Shown here in pieces: positions 18,569 to 26,831 of a stretch of 64,000 nucleotides of DNA; within the stretch, counting starts at the first letter, position 1; every line of letters starts with the position of its first letter. The notes beneath the pieces are model-generated. The model was not told the origin of the DNA. It ran no database searches and worked only from the letters and a program-made list of their open reading frames with translations. The position numbers were made by a program, and so were the translations under genes. This DNA is from Neotamlana sargassicola (GTDB lineage Bacteria; Bacteroidota; Bacteroidia; Flavobacteriales; Flavobacteriaceae): NCBI RefSeq assembly GCF_020523965.1, contig NZ_JAJAPX010000005.1:1-64000 (forward strand), read 5' to 3'.

Positions 18569-18657
18569 GCGAGTTGTTTTTTGTCTTATTGAAGCTGATT
18601 CGTTTTTGATACAAATACTGTATTGGTAAACTATATAATGGTAAAAAAAACTTCGTG

Positions 18658-18691
18658 TTATGTTATCCTGAAATTAATCAGAATAACATAA
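18658..18691. promoter_or_regulatory. Inverted repeat in the lyase-Lrp divergent region (candidate operator)
   Basis: Arms TTATGTTATCCTGA and TCAGAATAACATAA (13 of 14 positions complementary) around a 6-nt AATTAA centre. It lies in the 285-nt divergent region, 89 nt from the lyase start and 162 nt from the regulator start. Without a U run it is less like a terminator; an Lrp-type operator is inferred. A TATTTTTG -7-like box is at 18781-18788. Confidence 0.45.
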
Positions 18692-18853
18692 ACCTTGAAG
18701 TTAAACTAAAAATGTAATCAAAATTCAGGCTATTTAGTTTAATAATCAATATTTGTTATTTATTTTGGAAAATAAATCGGTATTTTTGCGTATTTTTAAT
18801 AAATTTATCTAATCAAATATCGATTTTGATTTTTTTTAGAATAATTATCACTT

Positions 18854-19312
18854 ATGATTTTTGACAAAACAGACAAAAAACTACTTGAGCTACTACAAAC
18901 CGATAGTAAACAAACTAATAAAGAACTGTCTTTAAAACTTAATTTATCGGTTACTGCGGTTTACGAGCGCATAAAAAAAATGGAACGCGCTGGTTTTATT
19001 AATGGTTATGTGGCTTTAATAAATAAGAAAAAAGTTGATAAAAATTTTGTGGTGTTTTGTCATGTTAAATTGGTGCAACATACTCAAGATTATGTCATGA
19101 AATTTGAACAGGAAGTTGCTAAAATTCCAGAAATTTTGGAGTGTTATCATTTAAGTGGCGATTACGATTATTTACTTAAGGTTTTAGTTAAAGATATGGA
19201 GGCGTTTAGAGTATTTATGGTAACTAAACTTACTACTATTAGCCATATTGGAAGTACACGCAGTATGTTTGTTATTAATGAAGTTAAGCACTCTACAGTT
19301 ATTCGGTTTTAA
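18854..19312 (+). CDS. Lrp/AsnC-family transcriptional regulator
   Basis: A 152-residue regulator of normal length. The N-terminal winged HTH reads DKTDKKLLELLQTDSKQTNKELS followed by SVTAVYERIKKMERAGFI; the C-terminal RAM/AsnC domain has ECYHLSGDYDYLLKV, the ligand-binding turn. Such proteins form octamers and sense amino acids. Its divergent neighbour is a Met/Cys lyase, the probable target. Confidence 0.92.
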   Translation: MIFDKTDKKLLELLQTDSKQTNKELSLKLNLSVTAVYERIKKMERAGFINGYVALINKKKVDKNFVVFCHVKLVQHTQDYVMKFEQEVAKIPEILECYHLSGDYDYLLKVLVKDMEAFRVFMVTKLTTISHIGSTRSMFVINEVKHSTVIRF

Positions 19313-19439
19313 AAGATTTAAAAGAACAAAATATTGAAGTAATAAATGCGAGTATTACAAAATATCGTGTTCATTATAACCAAGAGCCCTACATATTGAA
19401 TTTTAAGTTGTAACTTAAACAAGTTGTAAATTGTAAATT

Positions 19440-20066
19440 ATGAAGTCTAAACTCTATAAAACTTGCGAGTTTTTTATTATTTTTATTTTACTTCCTGTAA
19501 GTTTTATTTTTCCATATGCTGTTTATGTAAAATTAGGTTTGGGGGTTGTTGGTTTTGCTTATGTAATTTATATGTTATTAAAAATTGAAAATCAAGAATT
19601 TACAATTAACAAGCATCTTAATTGGTATAAGTTCTGGAAAGTAACCCTATTAAAGTTTTTTGTTATTGCTGTTTTAACAACGTTTTTCGTTTATATAACT
19701 AACAAATCGTTATTATTTCAAGTCGTTTTAAACAAACCAAAAATGTGGCTTGTTATTTTATTCGTTTATAGCTTGTTTTCGGTTTACCCGCAAGAGTTAT
19801 TGTATCGTACGTTTTTCCATGTGCGATATTCCGATTTAGTTAGTAATACAAAAGGTTTAATTTTTATTAATGCCTTGGTGTTTAGTTTAGGTCATATTTT
19901 TTTTAAAAATGCTTTGGTATTGTTGTTTACCTTTATTGGCGGATTGTTGTTTGCAATAACTTTTGTAAAAACGAAATCTACAGTTTTAGTGTCTGTCGAG
20001 CATGCCATTTACGGGTGTTGGTTGTTTACTGTTGGGTTAGGGGAAATGTTGGGGTTTCCTACGTAG
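19440..20066 (+). CDS. CPBP-family intramembrane glutamic protease
   Basis: A 208-residue membrane protein with about six hydrophobic helices. The CPBP/Abi motifs are seen as YPQELLYRTFF (motif 1, normally EExxxR; here QExxxR keeps the second Glu and the Arg), SLGHIFFKN (motif 2 His) and VEHAIYG (motif 3 His). Rce1-like members cut prenylated proteins; bacterial substrates are mostly unknown. It starts 127 nt after the Lrp gene and seems to be a separate unit. Confidence 0.8.
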   Translation: MKSKLYKTCEFFIIFILLPVSFIFPYAVYVKLGLGVVGFAYVIYMLLKIENQEFTINKHLNWYKFWKVTLLKFFVIAVLTTFFVYITNKSLLFQVVLNKPKMWLVILFVYSLFSVYPQELLYRTFFHVRYSDLVSNTKGLIFINALVFSLGHIFFKNALVLLFTFIGGLLFAITFVKTKSTVLVSVEHAIYGCWLFTVGLGEMLGFPT

Positions 20067-20134
20067 TGAAAAATAATATACATTTTAAAAGTTTTTATTA
20101 CTTTTAGCGAGCATACAATTAAAACGATAACGTT

Positions 20135-20653
20135 ATGAAAAAAATATTTTACCTCATTTTGGGTTTAATAATAGGTGCAATTTTAACCTATTTTTTTTGC
20201 CCCAAACAATGCGTTGTTGGTACCCCTGAAAATACAATGCCTAAAGCACCGAAAGATACCATATCGGTTGCAGAAGCTACTAAATTAAGCGATAATTGGG
20301 CAAATAATAATATAACAGAAATAGATGTTGTTTTAGAGGTGGATGGTTCCAGAAAAAAAACACGGTCGGTGTGGTGGTCTTTAGATGAGATTAACCAGTA
20401 TTTAGCTTATGCTCAGGCAGAATCAGATACTTTGGGTTATACCATGACAGGTGTTCGTGTGTATTTAGGGAACTACGGTAAAGATTCTAAACCATCAAAA
20501 AAAAATAGGAACACTATGTTTATTGTGCCTACAGGTCCCAAAAAAGTTTTTAAAGCGAGTAGTTTAAATATAATCTTGCCACCTACAGATGGCGATATTC
20601 CTGTTCCGCCTTTAAATAATGCATCAGGAGGAAATAATGGATATCCAAATTAA
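20135..20653 (+). CDS. Membrane-anchored protein of unknown function
   Basis: A 172-residue protein with one N-terminal membrane helix (residues 3-20) followed by CPKQC, then a soluble exported part. The C-terminal tail is rich in Pro, Gly and Asn (ILPPTDGDIPVPP...). The central part (residues 45-130) has VWWSLDEINQYLAYAQ and YTMTGVRVYLGNYG. I believe this is a flavobacterial conserved hypothetical type but do not know a function. Monocistronic in appearance. Confidence 0.65.
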   Translation: MKKIFYLILGLIIGAILTYFFCPKQCVVGTPENTMPKAPKDTISVAEATKLSDNWANNNITEIDVVLEVDGSRKKTRSVWWSLDEINQYLAYAQAESDTLGYTMTGVRVYLGNYGKDSKPSKKNRNTMFIVPTGPKKVFKASSLNIILPPTDGDIPVPPLNNASGGNNGYPN

Positions 20654-20852
20654 AGAATAGATATGACCTTTTTTAAGTGTTTATTTACTGCGAAATAAAA
20701 TACTTTAAAGAAACTAATTTAGCTGTTGGGATATAAACCTTGTTAAAAAAGCTTCATGCTAAGTTGTTTTTCTTTTTCAACTATAACCATGTTTTATTCC
20801 CTATGCTTATTAAAGCCAATTGGTAGGCAATATGCCTATTTACGTGAATTAA

Positions 20853-21560
20853 ATGAAAGATTTTTTATTAGAACATTACCTAACTATTTCATTATCAGTG
20901 GAGTTTTTATCCGCTATAATAGGTTTGTTATTTTATAAAAAGTATAAATCTACAGTAGCTAAATATTTTCTATGGTTTTTGGTATACCTTTCTGTTTGTG
21001 ATTTTATAAGTACATATGTTTACTACGTACGTAACGATGGTTTTTTTAGTTTTTTAGAAGGAACTGTATTGGTTAGTAACTATTGGTGGTCTACAATATT
21101 TTGGAAAATAGGTGCAATTATATTCTTTGCGTTTTATTTTTATAAAATTATTAAAAGCAAACAATTAAAAGCAATTATTAAATATTCTGGGATTATATTT
21201 TTTCTATTTTCAGTTGTTTATGTATTAACACATTGGGGCGATTTTTTTAAGCGATATTTTCCAATAATAGACGTTATAGGGGCTTTTATTATATTTTTAT
21301 GTACAATTTTTTATTTTTTCGAGGTTTTGCAAAGCGATAGAATTTTAACCTTTAATAAGTCTTTAAATTTTTACATAAGTTCGGCTATTTTTATATGGTG
21401 GTTAATCGTTACGCCAATAGTTTTTTATGATATTTATAATTCCAACAGAGATTGGGATTTTATTTTCTTAAAATGGGAAATTTACTTGTTTGCAAATTTA
21501 TGTATGTACCTTACTTTTAGTTTTGCAATAATATACTGCAAGCCAGATATCATAGACTAG
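20853..21560 (+). CDS. Multi-spanning membrane protein (about seven helices), unknown function
   Basis: A 235-residue very hydrophobic protein with seven likely membrane helices and no soluble domain. Residues include YWWSTIFWKIGAIIFF and ISSAIFIWWLIVTPIVFYD. Proteins of this size and topology often precede NarL-type histidine kinases in Bacteroidota, as here (221 nt upstream of the kinase), so a sensory role is possible. No motif names a function. Confidence 0.65.
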   Translation: MKDFLLEHYLTISLSVEFLSAIIGLLFYKKYKSTVAKYFLWFLVYLSVCDFISTYVYYVRNDGFFSFLEGTVLVSNYWWSTIFWKIGAIIFFAFYFYKIIKSKQLKAIIKYSGIIFFLFSVVYVLTHWGDFFKRYFPIIDVIGAFIIFLCTIFYFFEVLQSDRILTFNKSLNFYISSAIFIWWLIVTPIVFYDIYNSNRDWDFIFLKWEIYLFANLCMYLTFSFAIIYCKPDIID

Positions 21561-21781
21561 CAATAGAAAAAAAAGCCTTTTTTACAAAATCATTACAACA
21601 TTATAAATTTTGTTAGGAGCTTAATAAAAACGTGAATTTTTTCTGCTTTTTAGGTTGATTATTATAACTTATTTTCATTTTTTTATTGTTATACCGCCAC
21701 GTCCTATTGTAATTATGTATTTTTAAAAAGACAAATTTGTATGATGACTAATATTTTTAAGTATTTAAATTTTACTTTATT

Positions 21782-22582
21782 ATGATGCAAACCACAGAAC
21801 GTATAGCTAGTACTGCTTCCGAGCGTTATTTACTTATGTATATGGTAGGTGTTTTGGTTATTATTACCTCTTTGGTTATTGTGTTTTTTGTGGTTTTTCA
21901 AAAGCGTAAAAATAAGTTACTGCTTGATAAAATAAAGCAGCAGCAAGAATTTGAGGAAGAAATTGCCCAAGCCCAAACCGAAACTCAAGAGCAAACATTA
22001 AAAAATGTTGGTTGGGAATTGCACGATAATGTCGGGCAATTATTGTCGTTTGCTAATATGCAACTAAGTATTTTAAAAATGCAGGTTGGTGATGAGTTAA
22101 AAGATAAGTTTAAAGATACTACCGAAGCATTAAGTCAAAGCTTACATGAAGTAAGACAGCTATCTAGAACTTTAAATAATGAGGTTATTTTAAATGTTGG
22201 TTTCGAAAAATCTATCAGTAACGAGTTAAAGCGTTTAAAAAAGATGAAGTTCGCTTCCGCGGAATTAAAAGTATTTGGTGATAAAATTGAGTTTAAAAAC
22301 AGAAAGCACGAAATAATTATTTTTAGAATTTTACAAGAATTTTTATCTAACTCAGTTAAATATTCTGAAGCCGAAAATTTAACTGTTACTCTTAATTATA
22401 CCAAAGAGTGTTTAGCCATAACTGCTGAAGATGATGGAATAGGTTTTGGAGTAAATACAGTTAAAAAGGGAGCGGGGCTATTGAATATGAAGAGTAGAGC
22501 GAACCTTGTTAATGCCAACTTAAATATTACTTCTCAACCTAACGAAGGCGTTAAAATGGTTATTAATTATCCGTTTGATTAA
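21782..22582 (+). CDS. NarL-type sensor histidine kinase (HisKA_3)
   Basis: A 266-residue kinase. One membrane helix (about residues 18-40), a coiled linker, the phosphoacceptor box WELHDNVGQLL with H81, and an HATPase domain with N box EFLSNSVKYS, G1 EDDGIGF and GAGLLNMKSRA. Only a short N-terminal tail precedes the helix, so it has no sensor domain of its own. HisKA_3 kinases normally have a LuxR-type response regulator next to them; none is here. Instead a repeat array follows 30 nt after the stop. Confidence 0.9.
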   Translation: MMQTTERIASTASERYLLMYMVGVLVIITSLVIVFFVVFQKRKNKLLLDKIKQQQEFEEEIAQAQTETQEQTLKNVGWELHDNVGQLLSFANMQLSILKMQVGDELKDKFKDTTEALSQSLHEVRQLSRTLNNEVILNVGFEKSISNELKRLKKMKFASAELKVFGDKIEFKNRKHEIIIFRILQEFLSNSVKYSEAENLTVTLNYTKECLAITAEDDGIGFGVNTVKKGAGLLNMKSRANLVNANLNITSQPNEGVKMVINYPFD

Positions 22583-22614
22583 TGTTGTTTATTTATGATG
22601 CTGTTTGGTTTAGT

Positions 22615-22653
22615 GCAGCCGAAATCCACTAGAAGTAATTTATATAATTGTTA
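22615..22653 (+). repeat. Repeat array: 3' remnant of a unit plus spacer
   Basis: The string GTGCAGCCGAAATCC followed by ACTAGAAGTAATTTATATAA is a diverged copy of the right end and spacer seen at 23186-23227, but its left part is missing. It marks the left limit of the array. Confidence 0.6.
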
Positions 22654-22663
22654 GTTATAAAAG

Positions 22664-22744
22664 CACTTCGACTGCGCTCAGTGAGACATTACGTTTGTTT
22701 AAAGTTGTTAAGTTCGGTTGTCAGGTTGAGCGCAGTCGAAACCC
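22664..22744 (+). repeat. Repeat array unit 1
   Basis: An 81-nt unit starting CACTTCGACTGCGCTCAGTG and ending TGAGCGCAGTCGAAACCC. Arms TTCGACTGCGCTCA and TGAGCGCAGTCGAA are perfectly complementary, so the unit folds as a long hairpin. The GIY-YIG gene starts 36 nt later. Confidence 0.85.
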
Positions 22745-22779
22745 TAATTACTAATATCTATATAACAAATAAAGAGAAT

Positions 22780-23094
22780 ATGTTTTCGTACCAAGTTTAC
22801 ATACTTAAATGTTCTGATAGTTCATACTACACTGGTATAACTAATAATTTAGAAAGAAGATTTTTAGAACATCAAAATGGTATAAAAAGAGATTGTTATA
22901 CTTATAAAAGAAGACCTCTAGAAATTGTTTTTTCTGAATCTTTTAATGATGTTCTTCAGGCAATTTATTTTGAAAAGAAAATCAAAAAATGGTCAAGGTT
23001 AAAAAAAGAAGCATTAATAAAAGGTGATTTTGATATGTTGCAAATTTTATCTGAATGTAGAAATGCTACTCATTTTAAGTATAAAGGTGATTAG
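22780..23094 (+). CDS. GIY-YIG nuclease-domain protein
   Basis: About 104 residues from the ATG at 22780 (the frame is open back to 22648, but that part lies in repeat unit 1 and is not expected to be coding). It is a stand-alone GIY-YIG domain: YQVYILKCSDSSYYTGITNN gives the two signature strands, then NLERRFLEHQNG with the catalytic Arg and IYFEKKIKKW with the metal-binding Glu. Single-domain members of this type are common in Bacteroidota with unknown role. It occupies the place of the spacer between repeat units 1 and 2, which suggests that gene and repeats belong together. Confidence 0.85.
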   Translation: MFSYQVYILKCSDSSYYTGITNNLERRFLEHQNGIKRDCYTYKRRPLEIVFSESFNDVLQAIYFEKKIKKWSRLKKEALIKGDFDMLQILSECRNATHFKYKGD

Positions 23095-23118
23095 GTGTAA
23101 TGCTTTAAAGTATATAAA

Positions 23119-23200
23119 CACTTCGACTACACTCAGTGAGACATTGCGTTTAGTTTAATGTTGTAAAATTCAAATGTCAGGTTGAGCGCAGTCGAAACCC
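23119..23200 (+). repeat. Repeat array unit 2
   Basis: Second unit, same orientation as unit 1, starting CACTTCGACTACACTCAGTG and ending GCGCAGTCGAAACCC. Its left arm has two changes relative to unit 1 that weaken the hairpin, while the right arm is unchanged. A 36-nt spacer (23201-23236) separates it from unit 3. Confidence 0.85.
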
Positions 23201-23236
23201 ACTAGAAGTAATTTATATAATTGTTAGGTAAAAAAG

Positions 23237-23318
23237 CACTTCGACTACGCTCAGTGAGACATTGCGTTTAGTTTAAAGTTGTTAAGTTCAAGTGTCAGGT
23301 TGAGCGCAGTCGAAACCC
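23237..23318 (+). repeat. Repeat array unit 3
   Basis: Third unit, 118 nt after unit 2 start to start. The left arm differs from the perfect stem by one base (ACTACGCTCA). The right end GCGCAGTCGAAACCC is identical to units 1 and 2. Confidence 0.85.
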
Positions 23319-23353
23319 AATGAAGTAATTTATATTGTTTCAGAAATAAAAAG

Positions 23354-23391
23354 CACTTCGACTGCGCTCAGTGCGACATTACGTTTAGTTT
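23354..23391 (+). repeat. Repeat array unit 4, left half only
   Basis: It starts CACTTCGACTGCGCTCAGTG, 117 nt after the start of unit 3, and continues CGACATTACGTTTAGTTT before diverging. The right arm is absent, so the array is cut at both ends. The 329 nt between the GIY-YIG gene and the next gene consist almost wholly of units 2-4. Confidence 0.75.
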
Positions 23392-23423
23392 TCTAGTCTG
23401 GTTGCAATTTAAAATATTAAAGA

Positions 23424-24122
23424 TTACAAACAAGCCTCCCAAAGTGCATCATTAGGTAATGGTGCCTCAATAAATAAAGGTTCTTTTTTTACAGGATGTT
23501 CAAAGGCTAAATAGCGTGCGTGTAAATGAATACTAGCATCTTTATTACTTCTATCAAAACCATATTTTAAATCCCCTTTAATAGGGCATCCAATTGAAGC
23601 TAATTGTGTTCGTATTTGGTGATGACGACCAGTTTCTAAGTTTATTTCAAGCAGAAAATAAGAGTTTAACTTTTTTATAAGCTCGTAATGTAAAATGGCT
23701 TTTTTACTATCTTTAACTTCTTTATTATGTGGGTAAGATTTATTGTTTTTAGGATTCTTTTTCAACCAATGTATTAAAGTGTCTTTTGATTTTGGCGGTT
23801 CGTTTTTAACTACAGCCCAATATGTTTTTTTAGCATCTTTTTGGGCAAACAACTTATTAAGGCGTGGTAAAGCTTTGCTTGTTCTGGCAAAAACAACAAT
23901 GCCAGTGGTTGGTCGGTCTAACCTATGTACAACCCCCAAATAAACATTTCCAGGTTTGTTATACTTTTCAGCAATATATTCTTTTACAACATCACTAAGT
24001 GGTTTATCGCCAGTTTTATCTCCCTGAACAATATCGCCAGCACGCTTATTTACAATAATAACATGATTATCTTCGTAAAGTACCTTTAGGTTATTTTTAT
24101 TCGAAAGTGTTTTTTTTATCAC
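23424..24122 (-). CDS. RluA-family rRNA/tRNA pseudouridine synthase
   Basis: About 232 residues. The catalytic motif HRLDRPTTGIVVFAR carries the essential Asp, and LETGRHHQIRTQLASIGCPIKGDLKYG is the second family block. There is no N-terminal S4 domain. No ATG precedes the conserved start region NLKVLYEDNH; the open frame reaches a TTG at 24155 inside a 7-bp tandem repeat, and a GTG at 24122 is the more plausible start. It changes uridine to pseudouridine in RNA; the target site is unknown. Confidence 0.85.
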   Translation of the reverse strand: MIKKTLSNKNNLKVLYEDNHVIIVNKRAGDIVQGDKTGDKPLSDVVKEYIAEKYNKPGNVYLGVVHRLDRPTTGIVVFARTSKALPRLNKLFAQKDAKKTYWAVVKNEPPKSKDTLIHWLKKNPKNNKSYPHNKEVKDSKKAILHYELIKKLNSYFLLEINLETGRHHQIRTQLASIGCPIKGDLKYGFDRSNKDASIHLHARYLAFEHPVKKEPLFIEAPLPNDALWEACL

Positions 24123-24141
24123 AAATAAAGAAATATTGTCG

Positions 24142-24183
24142 CTAACAACTAACAACTAACAACTAACAACTAACAACTAACAA
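24142..24183. repeat. Tandem repeat (CTAACAA)6
   Basis: Six perfect copies of a 7-bp unit, CTAACAA on the plus strand (TTGTTAG on the strand of the pseudouridine synthase). It lies between panB and the start of the synthase gene, 20 nt before the preferred GTG start. Confidence 0.95.
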
Positions 24184-24194
24184 GTAATAACGAA

Positions 24195-25013
24195 CTAATA
24201 CTTCTCGCTATCGTTAGGGAAATCTCTAGTTTTAACGTCATCAACATATTGTGCGATGGCATCCGTCATATCATCAAATAAATTTAAATAGCGACGTAAA
24301 AAACGCGGATTAAATTCATGTGTCATTCCAATCATATCATGCAATACTAAAACTTGACCATCAACATCTGGACCAGCACCAATACCAATTACAGGAATGC
24401 TAATACTTTCTGCCACTTTTTTAGCCAAATTGGAAGGAATCTTTTCTAAAACCACACCAAAACAGCCAATACGTTCTAGCATTTTAGCATCTTCAATTAA
24501 TTTTTCAGCTTCAGCTTCTTCTTTGGCTCGTACGGTATAAGTCCCAAATTTATAAATAGATTGTGGTGTTAAACCTAAATGCCCCATAACAGGAATTCCT
24601 GCATTCAAAATACGTTTTATAGAGTCTTTTATTTCCTTTCCGCCTTCAAGCTTTACGGCATGCCCGCCGCTTTCTTTCATAATTCTAATCGCAGAACGCA
24701 ACGCTTCTTTAGGGTCGCTTTGGTAGCTTCCAAAAGGTAAATCTACAACCACTAAACTACGATTTACAGCTCTTACAACAGAAGATGCATGGTAAATCAT
24801 TTGGTCTAATGTAATAGGCAAAGTGGTTTCATGGCCTGCCATAACATTACTAGCCGAATCACCAACCAAAATAACATCTATACCTGCGCCATCTACAATT
24901 TTGGCCATGGTATAATCGTAAGCAGTTAGCATAGAAATTTTTTCGCCATTGGCTTTCATATCAACCAATGTTTTTACGGTAATGCGTTTATATTCTTTTT
25001 TAGCTGTAGACAT
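24195..25013 (-). CDS. panB: 3-methyl-2-oxobutanoate hydroxymethyltransferase
   Basis: A 272-residue TIM-barrel enzyme, first step of pantothenate synthesis: it transfers a hydroxymethyl group from methylene-THF to 2-oxoisovalerate. Motifs: [39 protein letters not shown] (Mg-binding Asp), [26 protein letters not shown] and [12 protein letters not shown] with the catalytic Glu. Full length. The pseudouridine synthase gene follows after 72 nt holding the tandem repeat. Confidence 0.97.
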   Translation of the reverse strand: MSTAKKEYKRITVKTLVDMKANGEKISMLTAYDYTMAKIVDGAGIDVILVGDSASNVMAGHETTLPITLDQMIYHASSVVRAVNRSLVVVDLPFGSYQSDPKEALRSAIRIMKESGGHAVKLEGGKEIKDSIKRILNAGIPVMGHLGLTPQSIYKFGTYTVRAKEEAEAEKLIEDAKMLERIGCFGVVLEKIPSNLAKKVAESISIPVIGIGAGPDVDGQVLVLHDMIGMTHEFNPRFLRRYLNLFDDMTDAIAQYVDDVKTRDFPNDSEKY

Positions 25014-25102
25014 TTTGTATTATTTTTTGGAGATGCTAAAGTAATAAATTAATAGCTGAAACTTTTTTGAATTTTAAATTTTAATATGGGTTTATTAAAA
25101 TA

Positions 25103-26524
25103 TTAGCAATCGGTTAAGTTAACACCAACAGCTAAACCACCTTCGCTGGTTTCTTTATATTTAGTGTTCATGTCTTTGGCGGTTTCCCACATGGTAGAAA
25201 CCACTTTATCTAAAGGCACTTTTATGTTTTCTGGCGAGGTATCTAGTGCAAGTTCTGCAGCATTTATAGCTTTTATAGCGCCCATAGCATTGCGCTCAAT
25301 ACATGGTATTTGTACCAAACCACCAATAGGATCGCAGGTTAAACCTAAATGATGTTCCATTGCAATTTCGGCAGCAATTAAAACTTGCTCTGGTGAGCCA
25401 CCTAAAAGTTCGCAAAGTGCTCCTGCAGCCATAGCAGACGATACGCCAATTTCGGCTTGACAACCACCCATGGCGGCACTAATAGTTGCACCTTTTTTAA
25501 ATATGCTACCAATTTCGCCTGCAACTAATAGGAACTTTTTAATGTCTTCAAAATTTCCGTCGTGGTTTTCTATAACTAAATAATACATTAAAACGGCAGG
25601 AATTACGCCTGCGCTTCCGTTTGTAGGTGCGGTAACCACACGACCAAGCGATGCATTAACTTCGTTAACAGCCAAAGCAAAACAACTTACCCATTTAAAA
25701 ATTTGTCTGAACTTTACTTTTGTGTCTCGAATGGTGTAAATCCATTCTGTGCCATTAGTATATGGTTTAGTGCCGATAAGATTTTTATGCATATCGAACG
25801 CACGACGCCTTACGTTTAACCCGCCAGGTAATGTGCCTTCGGTGTGGCAACCCGTGTACATGCATTCTAGCATAACATGCCAAATATCTTGTAGCTCTTT
25901 ATCTATATCTTTTTCTGGTTTAAGCGATTTTTCGTTTTCTAAAACCACTTGAGAAACTGACATTTTTAATAATTTACAAAAATTGAGGAGTTCTGTACCT
26001 TTATCTATTGGGTAAGGAAAGCTGCATTTTATTTCAATATTCTTTTTTGCGTTTTTGCGTTTTTTCTTTACCACAAACCCACCACCTATTGAATAGTATT
26101 TTTTGGTTTGTTTTTTACCATTAATATGCGCTGTAAAACTCATGCCATTGGCATGAAAGGGTAGAAACTCTTTATTAAAAATAATATCGATTTCAGGGTT
26201 AAAAGACAATACTTTTTCGTTGCCAAAATTTATAGTCTTGGTTTCTTTAATGCTATTTACAATAGTATGAATGTTTTCTGGTGGAATGGTTACCGGATCT
26301 TTACCACTTAACCCGAGCATAACAGCATAATCTGTGGCATGACCTTTACCGGTAAGTGATAACGAACCGTAAAGGTTTACGGTAATTTTATCTACGTTCT
26401 GAAATGTGTTTTTTTCTTTTAGTTTGTTAATCCAACGTTCGGCAGCACGCCAAGGACCTAACGTGTGCGAACTAGAAGGGCCAATGCCAATTTTAAGCAT
26501 ATCGAAAACAGAGATACATTCCAT
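25103..26524 (-). CDS. sdaA: L-serine ammonia-lyase (single-chain, iron-sulfur type)
   Basis: About 473 residues from the ATG at 26524, the length of one-chain serine dehydratases. The N-terminal beta domain starts [20 protein letters not shown]; the alpha domain has [15 protein letters not shown] and the cluster cysteines in [20 protein letters not shown] and [10 protein letters not shown]. It converts L-serine to pyruvate and ammonia using a [4Fe-4S] cluster in the cytoplasm. The open frame extends 18 codons further, but the promoter (TTG-N19-TATATTTG) lies in that extension, so the later ATG is chosen. Confidence 0.95.
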   Translation of the reverse strand: MECISVFDMLKIGIGPSSSHTLGPWRAAERWINKLKEKNTFQNVDKITVNLYGSLSLTGKGHATDYAVMLGLSGKDPVTIPPENIHTIVNSIKETKTINFGNEKVLSFNPEIDIIFNKEFLPFHANGMSFTAHINGKKQTKKYYSIGGGFVVKKKRKNAKKNIEIKCSFPYPIDKGTELLNFCKLLKMSVSQVVLENEKSLKPEKDIDKELQDIWHVMLECMYTGCHTEGTLPGGLNVRRRAFDMHKNLIGTKPYTNGTEWIYTIRDTKVKFRQIFKWVSCFALAVNEVNASLGRVVTAPTNGSAGVIPAVLMYYLVIENHDGNFEDIKKFLLVAGEIGSIFKKGATISAAMGGCQAEIGVSSAMAAGALCELLGGSPEQVLIAAEIAMEHHLGLTCDPIGGLVQIPCIERNAMGAIKAINAAELALDTSPENIKVPLDKVVSTMWETAKDMNTKYKETSEGGLAVGVNLTDC

Positions 26525-26548
26525 AAAATAACACCTTAATTGTAATAA

Positions 26549-26578
26549 CAAATATATACGGATTTTAAAGGCGTACAA
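26549..26578 (-). promoter_or_regulatory. Bacteroidota-type promoter of sdaA
   Basis: On the minus strand: TTG (26578-26576), exactly 19 nt, then TATATTTG (26556-26549). This matches the flavobacterial sigma-A consensus TTG-N19-TAnnTTTG and is the best promoter in the window. The -7 box ends 25 nt before the chosen ATG. Confidence 0.75.
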
Positions 26579-26601
26579 TATTATTTAATGTTAATTATGA
26601 A

Positions 26602-26695
26602 GCCCGCGTTAAGGATAGTAGTGGAAAGCCCACAGCGTAGCGAGGACTTGTAACGGATAGCCTGACCCCGCCCAATGCGGGGTAACGCCCAAATA
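26602..26695 (-). repeat. Dispersed intergenic repeat, copy 2
   Basis: Read on the minus strand it begins TATTTGGGCGTTACCCCG (18/18 with copy 1 at 2100), has a CCCCGC...GCGGGG hairpin, GGCTATCCG, and ends near ATCCTTAACGC. The middle differs from copy 1. It sits between sdaA and dnaK. Confidence 0.65.
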
Positions 26696-26716
26696 GCAGT
26701 TTTAAATAGCTAAATA

Positions 26717-26756
26717 TGACAGTGTGTCAGTATTTTTTGGTTGGCATAATGATTGA
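26717..26756 (+). promoter_or_regulatory. Putative dnaK control region: TGACA palindrome and -24/-12-like box
   Basis: TGACA-GTG-TGTCA (26717-26729) is a perfect 5+5 palindrome. Eleven nt later TTGGCATAATGATTGA (26741-26756) resembles a sigma-54 site (TGGCA-N6-TTGC) with A in place of the final C. Both lie upstream of the dnaK ATG (26832). That they control heat-shock expression is inferred. Confidence 0.4.
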
Positions 26757-26831
26757 CTAATATTAACCGAAATTAAAAATGAATAAATGTTTTCCGTTAA
26801 ATCGGAAATATATAAAACACAAATAAACATT

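Noticed and set aside
22615-23391. Repeat array as a CRISPR locus
   Set aside because: Units are about 81 nt, self-complementary along their length, with identical 36-nt spacers and no cas genes; CRISPR repeats are 23-50 nt with differing spacers.
24142-24183. (CTAACAA)6 as a CRISPR or origin iteron
   Set aside because: A simple 7-bp tandem repeat without spacers; no replication gene nearby.
26525-26578. N-terminal extension of serine ammonia-lyase
   Set aside because: The best promoter of the window (TTG-N19-TATATTTG) lies within it, so it would not be transcribed; the family starts at MECISVFD.
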